Shown: positions 36,246 through 45,643, counted from the stretch's first letter. The stretch: 64,000 nt of DNA from Bin5 sp965116395 (GCA_965116395.1 OZ220684.1:4092001-4156000), one strand, 5' to 3'. Notes: generated from the sequence alone by a model not told the origin. Made by a program: numbers and translations.

Positions 36246-37106
36246 ATGATTCCGCAACGACTTTTTGGCCGCACAGGCCACAGCAGCACGGTTACCCTTT
36301 TTGGTGCAGCCGCGATAGGACGTGTTTCACAGGCGGACGCCGACCGCACGGTGGAGCTGCTGATCGACTACGGCGTCAATCACATTGACACGGCAGCCAG
36401 CTACGGCGATGCCGAGCTGTTGCTCGGCCCATGGCTTGAGAAATACCGAGACCGATTCTTTCTGGCGACCAAGACGAATGAACGTGACTATGCAGGCGCC
36501 AAGGCCCAGATCCGCAGTTCGTTGGAGCGGATGCGGGTGGACCAGATCGACCTGATCCAATTCCACAATCTTGGACATCCCGATGAATGGGATATGGCGA
36601 TGGGCGAGAACGGCGCGCTCGAAGCGGCTAAGGAGGCTCGTGACGAGGGGCTGGTGAAACATATCGGTGTTACCGGCCACGGCCTCAAAATTGCGGCGTT
36701 TCATTATCGGAGTTTGCAGGCGTTCGATTTCGATTCAATTCTGCTTCCCTGGAACATTCAGCTGAAGCAGAACAGCCAGTACGCGACTGACTTTGAAAGG
36801 GTAGTCGGTCTGGCGCGCGAGCGGGGCCTGGCGGTGCAGGCGATAAAGTCGCTGGTGCGCGGGCCTTGGGGCACCACGCCTAAGAATCGGACCACCTGGT
36901 ACCAGCCCCTGGAGGAGCAGGCTGACATCGATCGCGCCATCCACTGGATGCTGGCGCAAGGAGATCTGTTTCTGAATACGGCGGGCGACATAAAACTGCT
37001 ACCCAAGGTTCTTGATGCGGCAAGCCGATTCAAGGGCGAGGGCCCGAGCGACGAAGAGATGGCGGCGATGGTGGCGGAAAAGAGTATGACGCCACTGTTC
37101 GCATAG
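36246..37106 (+). CDS. Aldo/keto reductase, short form
   Basis: 286 residues, only distantly similar to the tandem pair at 30.4-32.6 kb. The tetrad is Asp48 and Tyr53 (HIDTAASY), Lys76 (ATKTN) and His107 (QFHNLG). The body resembles the group of aldo/keto reductases that lack the C-terminal extension. GAGGAG eight or so bases upstream supports the start. Follows the Nudix gene after 34 bases on the same strand. Confidence 0.88.
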   Translation: MIPQRLFGRTGHSSTVTLFGAAAIGRVSQADADRTVELLIDYGVNHIDTAASYGDAELLLGPWLEKYRDRFFLATKTNERDYAGAKAQIRSSLERMRVDQIDLIQFHNLGHPDEWDMAMGENGALEAAKEARDEGLVKHIGVTGHGLKIAAFHYRSLQAFDFDSILLPWNIQLKQNSQYATDFERVVGLARERGLAVQAIKSLVRGPWGTTPKNRTTWYQPLEEQADIDRAIHWMLAQGDLFLNTAGDIKLLPKVLDAASRFKGEGPSDEEMAAMVAEKSMTPLFA

Positions 37107-37151
37107 CCAAGCGGTCGAAGCTCTGCAGGCGTCGACCGGCGCGGCAGTTCG

Positions 37152-37775
37152 ATGCGTTCGATCTACCTGTTACTTTACCGGCTGCTCTACCATGAGCTGG
37201 CCTGGACCTATGATGCGGTGAGTTGGGCTGTCAGCCTCGGGCGGTGGGATGCCTGGAGGCGGGCAGCTCTGCCTTTTGTGCGCGGGGAACGGGTGCTCGA
37301 GGTCGGGTTTGGCACGGGGGCGTTAATGCCGGTTTTGCAGAGAGGGCGGCGCGGAGTAATTGGCATCGAACCGTCGGCGGCGATGCAGCGCATCGCCCGG
37401 CAAAAACTCCGCCGACGGGGTGCGACAGTTCACTGTGTACAAGGGATTGGGCAGAAACTGCCCTTTTGCGACAAATCCTTCGATACGATCGTCTGTGCGT
37501 TTCCCTCGCCCTATATCCTCGATTCGAGTACACACCAGGAATTTGCACGCTGTCTGCGACCGGGAGGGCGGATTCTGATCGTTGAGGTTGTCCTGGCCGA
37601 CGCTGGTCCGCTGCTGAGCATGCTGTTCCATATGGTCTTTCCGGCAACTGAAGGCGCCTTCGAAAAACTTGAGCAAGATGTACAGAGGTCGGGGCTGGCT
37701 ATTGAGGAGCATGTTGTCGGACAGGGAGCGGTTCGACCGGTAGTGATCGTGGTGGAAGCGCAGGGCAGCCAATGA
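37152..37775 (+). CDS. Class I SAM-dependent methyltransferase
   Basis: 207 residues with the SAM motif VLEVGFGTGALMPVL and the post-motif region PFCDKSFDTIVCAFPSPYI typical of UbiE/Methyltransf_11 enzymes. The N-terminal YLLLYRLLYHELAWTYDAVSW stretch is hydrophobic and may sit on the membrane. Substrate unknown; a small lipid or quinone is possible. Its stop overlaps the start of the next gene by four bases (ATGA), so the two are coupled. Confidence 0.85.
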   Translation: MRSIYLLLYRLLYHELAWTYDAVSWAVSLGRWDAWRRAALPFVRGERVLEVGFGTGALMPVLQRGRRGVIGIEPSAAMQRIARQKLRRRGATVHCVQGIGQKLPFCDKSFDTIVCAFPSPYILDSSTHQEFARCLRPGGRILIVEVVLADAGPLLSMLFHMVFPATEGAFEKLEQDVQRSGLAIEEHVVGQGAVRPVVIVVEAQGSQ

Positions 37776-38578
37776 GCCCTCCTTCGGTCCATGATCGATT
37801 TTTCGGTGGGCTGTCCACTCACTGGCTCCAAACGACGAGCGGGGCCGGTTTCGTGGGCCACGGCGGATCCAGCCTCCTGTTGGGAAACAGCGGGGCAACT
37901 GACCAGGTCTATACAAACGCGCAGATTGACGACTATCAGGGCTTACCCCGCGCAGACTTTTTGTGGCGGCCTCCTTTACGACTGACTGTACGCGCTCGAT
38001 TTTCCCACAACAGCGAGCAACTTACCGGTACAGCCGGCTTTGGCTTCTGGAACGACCCTCTACGCATGCGCGGATTTCGGCGGCTGGCGTTGCCGCAGGC
38101 CCTGTGGTTTTTCTATGCGGGCCCGGATGCCGACATGCGTCTTGCGCTGGACGAGCCGGGCTGGGGATGGAAGGCCGCTGTTATCGATACGCGCACGCGC
38201 CGCTTCCTGGCGATGGCGCCGTTTCTGGTGGGGGTCGCGCCGCTGATGCGGGTGCCGCTACTGTATCGCTGGCTGTGGCGATCGGGTCAAAGGGCGGCAG
38301 GTATTGCCGAACGGCTGGTCCCGGCGGCGATGCAGGACTGGCACGTCTATTCCATTGACTGGGGGCAGGACAGGGTGCGCTTTTTTCTGGATGGCGGATT
38401 GCTGCTGGAGACATCCCATGCGCCGGCCGGTCCACTCGGGCTTGTTATCTGGCTGGACAACCAGTTCCTGCAGGTGGCACCCTGGGGGTTATTCCGCTGG
38501 GGACTGGTGGGGAAGGACGAGGCCCAATGGTTGGAGATCGACTGGCTGGCGGCTGAAAGCGGAGCAGGCATGGAATGA
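37772..38578 (+). CDS. Concanavalin-A/GH16-like fold protein, unknown
   Basis: 268 residues. The segment DWHVYSIDWGQDRVRFFLDG is the family 16 glucanase/LamG pattern (a beta strand followed by W..D.I.F.LDG), and SGAGF..FWNDP resembles an N-terminal sandwich strand. I see no canonical GH16 catalytic ExDxxE motif, so it may bind rather than cleave a carbohydrate or lipid. There is no export signal. It is translationally coupled to the methyltransferase. Confidence 0.55.
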   Translation: MSPPSVHDRFFGGLSTHWLQTTSGAGFVGHGGSSLLLGNSGATDQVYTNAQIDDYQGLPRADFLWRPPLRLTVRARFSHNSEQLTGTAGFGFWNDPLRMRGFRRLALPQALWFFYAGPDADMRLALDEPGWGWKAAVIDTRTRRFLAMAPFLVGVAPLMRVPLLYRWLWRSGQRAAGIAERLVPAAMQDWHVYSIDWGQDRVRFFLDGGLLLETSHAPAGPLGLVIWLDNQFLQVAPWGLFRWGLVGKDEAQWLEIDWLAAESGAGME

Positions 38579-38637
38579 GCAGGGTTATTCAGGCGGCAAC
38601 CAAGTTCTGGCATCGACTGCCCAGGTCCTTTCGGCAG

Positions 38638-39780
38638 CTAGCCGAACCTCACCTTTGATGAGTCGGCGCTACTGGCGCCAGTCAGGCGGTACTTTTCTAC
38701 AATATCGTGGTTGAGTCGATGTCCCGATCCCGGCTCCTGTGACAACAAAAGGTGTCCTTCTTCTATTTGCTCCGGCGGTGACAACAGATCCGCGCGCCAG
38801 TCGACCTCGCCCCAGGCATATTCGAGGATGTAGAAGTTGGGCCAGGCGGCGGCGGCCTGGGCGGTGAATGCGGTCGAGAGCGGGCCGGCGGGGTTGTGGG
38901 GGGCGACCAGGACTTGGTTCATGCGGGCGGCTGCGGCGATTTCGTTCAACTCCAGGATGCCGCCGCAATGTTTCACGTCCGGCATTATGACGTCGACGCA
39001 GCGCTGGGCTGTGAATGGGCGGAAGCCTTCGATGCCGAAGACACTCTCGGCCGAGGCGATCGGCTGGGGGACGCGGGCGGCGACGGCAGCCAAGCCAGCG
39101 GTATCGGTATGCGCGACAGGCTACTCGTACCAGAACAGGTTTACGTTTGCCAGCTCCTGCCCGACGGTAACCGCTTCCGAAACCTCCATGCGGCTGTGGC
39201 AGTCGACCGCCAACTCGACGGAGTCTCCGATCGCCTTGCGCACGGCTCGAACGCGCTCGACGCCGGGGCGCCAGTCTGCCAGGGGGCCGGTTCGGTAGCG
39301 ATAGGGATGGCGCAGCTCGTCGAAAGGCGCCATTTTGATGGCGGTGAAGCCTTCGTCGACGGCCTGGCTGGCGGCCATGGCAAAGCCGGCGGGCGAGCGA
39401 TCGGTGACGTGGCGGTTGATGTTGGCGTATAGCCGCAGGCGGTCGCGGACGGCGCCGCCGAAGAGGGCATGCAGCGGTACGTTCAAAGATTGCGCCAGGA
39501 CATCCCACAGCGCCTGCTCCAGACCGCTCATGGCCGTGTTGTAGACGCGGCCGCCGTCTTTACGGCGCAGCATCTGCCGGATGCGGGCGATATGGCGGGG
39601 GTCTTCGCCTGAAAGCTTCTGATCGAACTGCTCAATTGCGGCGACGCAGAGGGCGTCGTTGCCGTTGTGGCTGGCCTCGCCGACGCCTGTGATGCCGGCG
39701 TCGGTTGCGACGACGACGTGCAGCCAGTCGCCGCGGTGATTGACGTGGACAACGAGAGTGGAAATCGACTCAATCTTCAC
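38638..39780 (-). pseudogene. Enolase-superfamily (mandelate racemase-like) enzyme with internal amber codon
   Basis: About 380 codons from GTG 39780, preceded by AAGGGAG. It has the N-terminal capping domain and the barrel start. The barrel metal ligands are Asp in AVDCHSRM, Glu in FWYE and Glu in IASAES. At 39121-39123 a TAG replaces the second residue of the canonical WYEEP motif (WYE-stop-PVAH), and the frame then continues unchanged to TGA or TAA at 38638. The change is one base (GAG to TAG). Either a recent nonsense mutation or a sequence error; the rest is undecayed. Confidence 0.75.
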
Positions 39781-40290
39781 GGATTGTACTCCCTTGATGA
39801 GAAGCTTTCTGAAGCGGGTCAACAGTTCGTCTTACGGCACACTTCCAGACGATATATGGAGACTTGCACAGAGGTGACCCCTGTCTTAAGAAAACGTTGG
39901 GCGTCTCTATGAGGGTGTCAATTCAGGCCAAGTCCAGCGAAGGCAGGTTTCTCAACCAAACGGCGGGCAATCTCACTTGTCGAAAACAGGTCTCAGATGA
40001 AGCCCGGCTGAAAACACATTCTTTGTGCACACATTGCGCACACTTACCGTTAAGGTCATGCTCTAATATTGCAAGGTATGGCAGGGCTGTCAAGCTTTGA
40101 CAATAGAGGAACTGACTGAACGACCAGCTGTTCGGCTGACACCATTAACAGGTCGGACAGCTGTTAAGGCGTAAGGTAATCCTGCGCGGGTGGAGTGCTG
40201 ATTTGGGACGGTGAAGCGGGGAGAGGGTGAAGCGAAGAGAGGAAAGAGCAAGAAGTGAAGCATGACAGTTCTTCACTCCTTTGCGTCGGA
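39781..40290. other. Intergenic region with a TTAACAG/CTGTTAA palindrome
   Basis: 510 bases between the enolase-type gene start and the PT-rich protein end. At 40145-40167, TTAACAG and CTGTTAA form a perfect inverted repeat around nine bases, an operator-like element. Otherwise only short frames and a G/A-rich tract near 40200-40260 are seen. Confidence 0.45.
40250..40281 (-). terminator. Hairpin terminator candidate after the PT-rich protein gene
   Basis: AAGGAGTGAAG and CTTCACTTCTT (minus-strand sense) pair over 11 bases with one G-U. A pyrimidine-rich tail follows (CTCTTTCC). It starts ten bases past the stop codon at 40291. Confidence 0.5.
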
Positions 40291-41457
40291 TTACCAAGCC
40301 AGGTGTGTTACGGTGCCGTATTGGTCGATGGTGAAAATGTAGGGCTTATTGGCGGAGTAGATTGTGTCGGCATAGTAGGTGGAGATGTGCAGCCTGCCGT
40401 TGTCGGTCAGAAAGCGGACGAGAACTCTCTTGCCGGTACCTGTGTTCGTTCCGTTGTACAGCTCGACTTCGGACGGCATATGGCCGAGCGGGTAGTCGGA
40501 GATCAGTTCAGCGACCGATGCAAATATCGGGCCACTGAAAACTTCCTTTCGGCCGACGAAGTGGAAGTGCAACGCGCCGGAATCATTGTCACGGCAGACC
40601 TGCAAGGGCGTTGCAGGATGGGCTACGATGCAAGTTGTGGGCGGCGACGTGGAAGTTGGCAAAACCTTGGCAACGACCAGCACCTGATCCAAAGGCACTA
40701 CTGGCGCGCTGGTTGGCATGGAGAGCGGTTCCATTGGCGGTGGCCCGGAATCAGATTCTGTGGTGTCCTGTACTCCGGTCGGTGTCGGCGTCGGTGTGAA
40801 GGTCGGTGTTGACGTTGGTGTTGGAGTCGGCCTACTGGTGGGACTCTGTGTTGGCCGAACGGGCGGATTCACCACAGTGTTGCCAGGGGTCTCGGTGGCA
40901 GTCGGTGAAGGCATTGTGGTCGGTGTGGGCGTAGCGGTAGGGGTGACGGTGGGAGGCACGCCTTCGACGGTGAAGTCGATTGCTCTGTTCGCGACTACAG
41001 TGTCGGTCCCTCCTATTCTTGCTATCACATCGGCTCTAATCGAGTACTTTGGCTCTTCTCCAAGTGGGCAAGACCCAGATATTCTGAAGTTGATAACCAT
41101 TCGATTGCCGTCGCTGACTGGGGTGATTGATCTGCTATTGGGCCAGCCGCTCCCATGGCAACTCGGCGTGTTTGTTAACACGGAGTCATTTCTAAACACC
41201 CAGGCTTTCAGGGCAAAACCTGTAGCGATTGAACTGTAGGTGTCAAATATGTAGTCGTCATGAATACTGACCTTGACCGATGTTCCTGTTCCTGACGGGA
41301 CTGGGTTATTCCCTAGTGAAATATCAACTATATAATTCCGGGCCAGCGCGACTGACGGTTCGAAAGTGGCGGCCGCCAGCAGTGTCGCCGACACGATAAC
41401 GAGGCCGAGCGTTAGGGTAAGGCCCAACGAGCGAAAAGAACGGACGGTGGGATTCAT
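40291..41457 (-). CDS. Secreted PT-rich-linker protein
   Basis: 388 residues from ATG 41457 (GGAG eight bases upstream). The N-terminus carries a signal peptide: basic RSFRSL then a hydrophobic run ending near AAATFEPSVALA. A beta-rich domain (about 40-175) is joined by a Pro/Thr-rich linker (TVTPTATPTP.. and TPTPTSTPTFTPTPTPTG) to a C-terminal domain with a LHFHFVG/ELYNGTNT layout. PT-rich linkers are common in extracellular Chloroflexota proteins. No catalytic motif recognised; a cell-surface or carbohydrate-contact role is a guess. Confidence 0.7.
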   Translation of the reverse strand: MNPTVRSFRSLGLTLTLGLVIVSATLLAAATFEPSVALARNYIVDISLGNNPVPSGTGTSVKVSIHDDYIFDTYSSIATGFALKAWVFRNDSVLTNTPSCHGSGWPNSRSITPVSDGNRMVINFRISGSCPLGEEPKYSIRADVIARIGGTDTVVANRAIDFTVEGVPPTVTPTATPTPTTMPSPTATETPGNTVVNPPVRPTQSPTSRPTPTPTSTPTFTPTPTPTGVQDTTESDSGPPPMEPLSMPTSAPVVPLDQVLVVAKVLPTSTSPPTTCIVAHPATPLQVCRDNDSGALHFHFVGRKEVFSGPIFASVAELISDYPLGHMPSEVELYNGTNTGTGKRVLVRFLTDNGRLHISTYYADTIYSANKPYIFTIDQYGTVTHLAW

Positions 41458-41903
41458 AGTGAGTCTCCGCTTTACAAGTGGAAGTTGCTCAGCGTCCATA
41501 CAACAAGCGAATGCCCTGGAAGATATGGGGCCCATCATCGGTCTGACTTGTCCTTGCGATGCCAGGCGCCGCCTTTTTCCAACAAACCGTGCTGTCTAAA
41601 ATCATATGACGATCGCGCGCTCCCGGCGTGTAATCCTGATCCCCCTTATGTGCGGCATTTGTGTACCGGAATTGGTAGATCCGGTATCGTGCGAACTTGC
41701 TTCGCGCCGGAACAGGCCCTGTGCGTAACTGCTGCGACAGAGGCGAATCTGCGAGTTAAGACTAAAGTCAGGAGTCTTATGCAGGGTTCATACTAGATTT
41801 GGAGTAGGAACAGTCTGTTGGGGAGATTTTGCCGGCTGTGGCAGGAATCAATTACCGTCTATTGGAGAGACGCGGGGCATGCAAAGGGCGTGGCCATATC
41901 GGG

Positions 41904-41959
41904 CGGTCCGTTAATTGGGTGGGCACAGGGCAGGCACAAGGCCTGCCCCTACCGGACCG
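41904..41959. repeat. Nested palindrome (REP-like)
   Basis: The outer arms CGGTCCG (41904-41910) and CGGACCG (41953-41959) enclose an inner stem GGGCAGGC/GCCTGCCC (41928-41935 and 41941-41948, loop ACAAG). Such GGCAGGC..GCCTGCC palindromes resemble dispersed repeats in bacterial genomes. Confidence 0.55.
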
Positions 41960-41976
41960 TCTTAGGGGGAATACTG

Positions 41977-42189
41977 TTGGCTAGAGATGCTGCTGGGGAA
42001 GATTGAGTACGGCCGCTAGCCAGAGCGGGGCGTTATGGGGGCGCGGAGAACTGCAGGGGAACTGCAGGGGAACTGCAGTGGGCGGTGGCATGAGGGGGCA
42101 AGTAGGGGAGGAGACAATGTTGGCTAGACACGATGCTGGGGAAGAATGAACAAGGTGGCTAGCCAGGGCGGGGCGTTGCGGGGGCGCAG
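41977..42189 (+). repeat. Two diverged direct copies of a 65-70 base unit, with a small tandem repeat between
   Basis: Unit A (41977-42045) and unit B (42119-42189) share the GGCTAG, GATGCTGGGGAAGA, then GCTAGCCAG, then GCGGGGCGTT order. Between them GAACTGCAGGG is repeated (42048-42078). Unit B runs into the MITE core copy 4, so unit A may be a truncated duplicate of the same locus. Confidence 0.6.
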
Positions 42190-42240
42190 CCCCTGCACAA
42201 GGGAGGGCCGAAGGCCCGACCGCCCAAAAATGGGCAGAGA
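42168..42240 (+). repeat. MITE-like element copy 4, core only
   Basis: GCGGGGCGTTGCG through the first hairpin (as in copy 1), followed by the alternative second hairpin GGGCCGAAGGCCC, then CCGCCC. The terminal repeats are not recognisable. Confidence 0.6.
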
Positions 42241-42289
42241 GTGAAGAGGAGAGAGGAAGGAGTCACGGCTTTCACGGACCGGCCACACT

Positions 42290-42405
42290 AATGTAGATCC
42301 CAAAAGAGACCAAGGGCTTGTATATTTCAAGCATGCAAATGAAACTCCTTAGCTCCAATTTCGGAGTCATTGCGAATGTTCGTGGTCTGAAATGGGATCT
42401 ACACT
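42290..42405. repeat. Small element with 22-base terminal inverted repeats
   Basis: The left arm (42290-42312, ATGTAGATCCCA..GAGACCA) and right arm (42383-42405, TGGTCTGAAATGGGATCTACAC) are inverted with a few mismatches, enclosing about 70 AT-richer bases. It looks like a miniature inverted-repeat element and encodes nothing. Confidence 0.55.
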
Positions 42406-42509
42406 AACTGACATTTGCCCGAGGTCTGTGGTTGGAATCGCGGCGGGCGGCTATATGCTCTCAGCCAGTGAAACACGAGATTTCTGGCGGTTGGGTCTCT
42501 GCTCAAGAA

Positions 42510-43331
42510 TCAGTGTGCGGTCCATCCTCCGTCGACGGTGATACCGGCGCCGGTAACAAAGCTGGAGGCATCGCTGGCCAGGAAAACGGCCAGTCCGCCT
42601 ATTTCGTCGAGGTCTCCCCAGCGACCAAGGGGGATCCGGGCGATGAACTCCCGGTATTTTTCCGGGTCCTCCTTGAGAGCGAGGTTCATCTCGGTGGAAA
42701 AGGGGCCGGGCAGCATTGCATTGACTGTAATGCCATGTTGCGCCCATTCCAGGGCCAACACTTTGGTCATCTGCCATACGGCACCCTTGCTGGATGCGTA
42801 AGGGGTTCGCTCGGGCAGGGCGATGATGGATAGGGTCGAGCCAACGTTAATGACTCGCCCGTATTTCTGCGCTTTAAAGTGACCGGCCGCTGCCCGGCAG
42901 AAGTTCCAGACTCCATTGACGTTGGTGTCGATTACTTGCTGAAACTCCTCGGGCTCCAGTTCATCGATGGGGCCGCGGATGTTGATGCCGGCGTTGTTGA
43001 CCACGATGTGAAGGCCGCCGAACTCTTCAATGACCTGTTGGACAACTTGGGCTGCCTGCGCGTAGTCGCTGACTTCGCAGGTGTAGCCGCGTACTTTGGC
43101 AAGAGGCTCTTGCGTGGGAACGCCACTGGCTGCGTTTGCGGCGCGTGCGTCGACGAGCGACTGGGTGATCTCCTCTGCGGCCTGGTCGGCGCGGCCTTGG
43201 TCTCTACTGGTCAGGGCGACCGAGGCGCCGGCCTCCGCCAGTGCCAGGGCCATCTGCTTGCCCAGTCCGCGGTTGCCGCCGGTGACGAGAGCAGTTCGGT
43301 TGGTAAGTTTGAATTTGTCGAGAACGGACAT
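42510..43331 (-). CDS. SDR-family oxidoreductase
   Basis: 273 residues of the classical short-chain dehydrogenase family. NAD(P) motif is VTGGNRGLGKQMA; NNAGINIRGP follows; the catalytic Tyr and Lys are in YASSKGAVWQMTKVLA. An insert of about 25 residues (around 60-85) after the second strand is longer than usual. Acts on alcohol/ketone substrates, most like gluconate 5-dehydrogenase or sugar dehydrogenases. Start at ATG 43331 supported by CCGGAG. Confidence 0.88.
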   Translation of the reverse strand: MSVLDKFKLTNRTALVTGGNRGLGKQMALALAEAGASVALTSRDQGRADQAAEEITQSLVDARAANAASGVPTQEPLAKVRGYTCEVSDYAQAAQVVQQVIEEFGGLHIVVNNAGINIRGPIDELEPEEFQQVIDTNVNGVWNFCRAAAGHFKAQKYGRVINVGSTLSIIALPERTPYASSKGAVWQMTKVLALEWAQHGITVNAMLPGPFSTEMNLALKEDPEKYREFIARIPLGRWGDLDEIGGLAVFLASDASSFVTGAGITVDGGWTAH

Positions 43332-43415
43332 GGGTATTCTCCGGTAGTCTATAGAGGTGTGGCTTCTGCAGCTTGCTTTTCACAATCCGCCAGAAAGAAG
43401 CTATCATAGGTTACG

Positions 43416-43713
43416 GATAACTACTAAGCCTCATACAGTGTCTTTCTTGACCATTTTTTCATGTCTGCTGCCATTCGGGCAACCTGATTGCGGATGCAGT
43501 TGCCAGCCGGCGCGCTGGGTGAGCCGAATCGCCGGAATGAGGGCGCCCGGTCGGTGAGGCCTGGTTTTTGAGGGGGGCGTTGCGGGGGCGCAGCCCCTGC
43601 ACAAGGGAGGCCGCTTGCGGCCGACCGCCCATATGAAAGGAGTGCGGGGAGAGATAAAGATTTCGCTTGCCTTGTCCAGGGTTGCCGCATGAATAGGGCC
43701 AGGTAGTTACGAT
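43416..43713 (+). repeat. MITE-like element copy 5
   Basis: The left end ATAACTACTAAGCC (from 43418) and right end GGTAGTTAC (to 43710) form imperfect terminal inverted repeats. The core at 43572-43640 includes the first hairpin and GGCCGC/GCGGCC, followed by CATATGAAAGG. No clear flanking direct repeat. It occupies the region between an SDR gene and the inositol-phosphatase-like gene. Confidence 0.75.
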
Positions 43714-43794
43714 TTCAGTTCCTTCAGAGCGCGGACGTGTCAAGCGGCACGCGCTTTCCACAAGCCACTATACACTACCAGCAGGTGTATTTCC

Positions 43795-44580
43795 ATGCCC
43801 AAAGCAGCCTTGTCCTCAGCGGACAAAAGTGCCCTATTGGATTTCATTCGCCTTCTGGCGGATGAGAGCGGGGCGATTATCCGTCGATATTTTCGCGGCG
43901 GATATGTTGTAGACAGCAAGACGGACGAAACGCCGGTAACGGTTGCCGACCGGGAGGCGGAGGAGCGAATGCGGGCATTGATCGTCGAGCGCTACCCCTC
44001 GCACGGCATACTCGGCGAAGAATACGGCCACCATCAGCCGGATGCTCCTTTTCAATGGGTGCTGGACCCGATCGACGGCACCAAGAACTTTATCAGTCAC
44101 GGCTACCTGTTCGGTACGCTGATAGCGCTGGTGCACGAGGAGCAGGCTCTGCTGGGGGCGATCCATCAACCGATTGTACAGGACCTGCTTGTCGGCGACG
44201 GCGACACAACGCGGCTGAACGGAGAACCAGTAAGCGTGAGGGATTGCGCGTCTGTCGAGGACGCGGTCTTTCTGACGACCAGCCATTACAATGTGGCGAA
44301 TTTTCAGAATGGGCCGGCGTTTGAAGAGGTTGCGCAGCGGGCGGCGCGCTACCACACCTGGGGCGATTGCCACGGCTACTATCTGGTGGCGGTCGGCGGC
44401 GCAGATGTTATGACAGATCCGGTTATGAATTTCTGGGACCGGGCTGCGCTTGTTCCGATCATAGAGGGCGCGGGGGGGCGCATCACCGACTGGCAGGGGG
44501 GCGATCCTCTGTATGGCAATGGTGTCATCGCCAGCGGCGGCAGCATACACGACGAGCTGGTGCGGTTGCTGAATCCATAG
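43795..44580 (+). CDS. Inositol monophosphatase / histidinol-phosphatase family protein
   Basis: 261 residues of the metal-dependent IMPase fold. GEE at 74-76, DPIDGTKNF at 91-99 and WDRAALVPIIEGAGG carry the Mg ligands. The family dephosphorylates inositol phosphates, histidinol phosphate or sulfonucleotides; the GTKNFISHG sequence is typical of the HisN subgroup, but no histidine genes are near. The start is weakly supported by its ribosome binding site. Confidence 0.85.
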   Translation: MPKAALSSADKSALLDFIRLLADESGAIIRRYFRGGYVVDSKTDETPVTVADREAEERMRALIVERYPSHGILGEEYGHHQPDAPFQWVLDPIDGTKNFISHGYLFGTLIALVHEEQALLGAIHQPIVQDLLVGDGDTTRLNGEPVSVRDCASVEDAVFLTTSHYNVANFQNGPAFEEVAQRAARYHTWGDCHGYYLVAVGGADVMTDPVMNFWDRAALVPIIEGAGGRITDWQGGDPLYGNGVIASGGSIHDELVRLLNP

Positions 44581-44664
44581 GCGGGAGCGGGGCCATGAAG
44601 TAGAGGCTGACACACCAAGCGGCCGAGTCCATCCGGATTTGGACCAAGAGGAGGAGGCTGATCC

Positions 44665-45426
44665 ATGCTCTTGAAGAAGAAAGTGGCCCTGATGACTGGA
44701 GCGGCTTCCGGCATTGGCCGGGCGACGGCCGAGCTCTTTGCCAGGGAGGGGGCCAGCGTCGTTGTCGTCGATGTCAATGAGCAGGGGGGGCGCGAGACTG
44801 TCAGGACCATTCAAGAGGCCGCGGGCGAGGCAGTTTTCATTCGAGGCGACGTGGGGTTACTTGGCGACGTGGAAGCGATGGTTCAGGCTGCAGTTGATCG
44901 TTATGGCCGATTGGACATCGTCTTCAGCAATGCGGCCGCCTTTGCCGTGGGCCCGGCGACGGCGATCAGTGAGGAGGATTGGGATCGCACGCTCAGTGTT
45001 TGTCTGAAGGCGACCTGGATGCTGGCCCGCAGTGCCTTTCCGCACATGATGGCCCAGGGCGCTGGTGTGATGGTGATCACCGGCTCGGTCCACGCTCAGC
45101 GGGGATTCGCTGATCATACGGCTTACCAGGCAGCCAAGGGCGGCCTGCTGGCACTGACGCGTGCCCTTGCGGCAGACTATGCGCCTGAAATCAGAGTAAA
45201 CACGGTTCTGCCGGGCGCGATTGACACCGGCATCGGTCCCTTTCGCAGCAATGATGTTGGCGCCAAAGCCGCACTGCCGTGTCCCTTGGGCCGAAATGGA
45301 CGCCCTGATGAGATCGCGCAAGCTGTGCTTTTTCTTGCCTCCGACATGTCCAGCTATATGACGGGGAGCTACCTGGTGGTCGATGGCGGATTGACTTCGG
45401 TAATCATGATGGAGGATGCGATTTAG
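44665..45426 (+). CDS. SDR-family oxidoreductase
   Basis: 253 residues: MTGAASGIGRATAEL cofactor motif, DIVFSNAA, catalytic Ser-Tyr-Lys in GSVHAQRG..AYQAAKGGLLALTRALA and the C-terminal YMTGSYLVVDGG. A standard classical SDR of the FabG/glucose-dehydrogenase type. GGAGGAGG upstream supports the start. Follows the IMPase gene after 84 bases on the same strand. Confidence 0.9.
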   Translation: MLLKKKVALMTGAASGIGRATAELFAREGASVVVVDVNEQGGRETVRTIQEAAGEAVFIRGDVGLLGDVEAMVQAAVDRYGRLDIVFSNAAAFAVGPATAISEEDWDRTLSVCLKATWMLARSAFPHMMAQGAGVMVITGSVHAQRGFADHTAYQAAKGGLLALTRALAADYAPEIRVNTVLPGAIDTGIGPFRSNDVGAKAALPCPLGRNGRPDEIAQAVLFLASDMSSYMTGSYLVVDGGLTSVIMMEDAI

Positions 45427-45643
45427 GTTTGGCTGATTTCAGCGAGGTTGGAATTGCTGCTGACGGAACAGAGGCGACGCCCTTGCAAATGGAGCGGTGA
45501 CACTTGATATTGTCTATGGTATCATTCCGGACAGGAGTGAATCCAAACGGAATCCACCTTCTTTCGCCAACGCCGCCTGGCCGAAACGATCAACCGCCCC
45601 ACCCGGGGCAATTTGAAACCACACGACAAAGCGAGACCTGACA

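Noticed and set aside
40781..40980. A GGTGTCGG-rich tract considered as a minisatellite or CRISPR-like array
   Set aside because: It is the PT-rich linker of a coding sequence (minus strand), with no spacers and in-frame codon periodicity.
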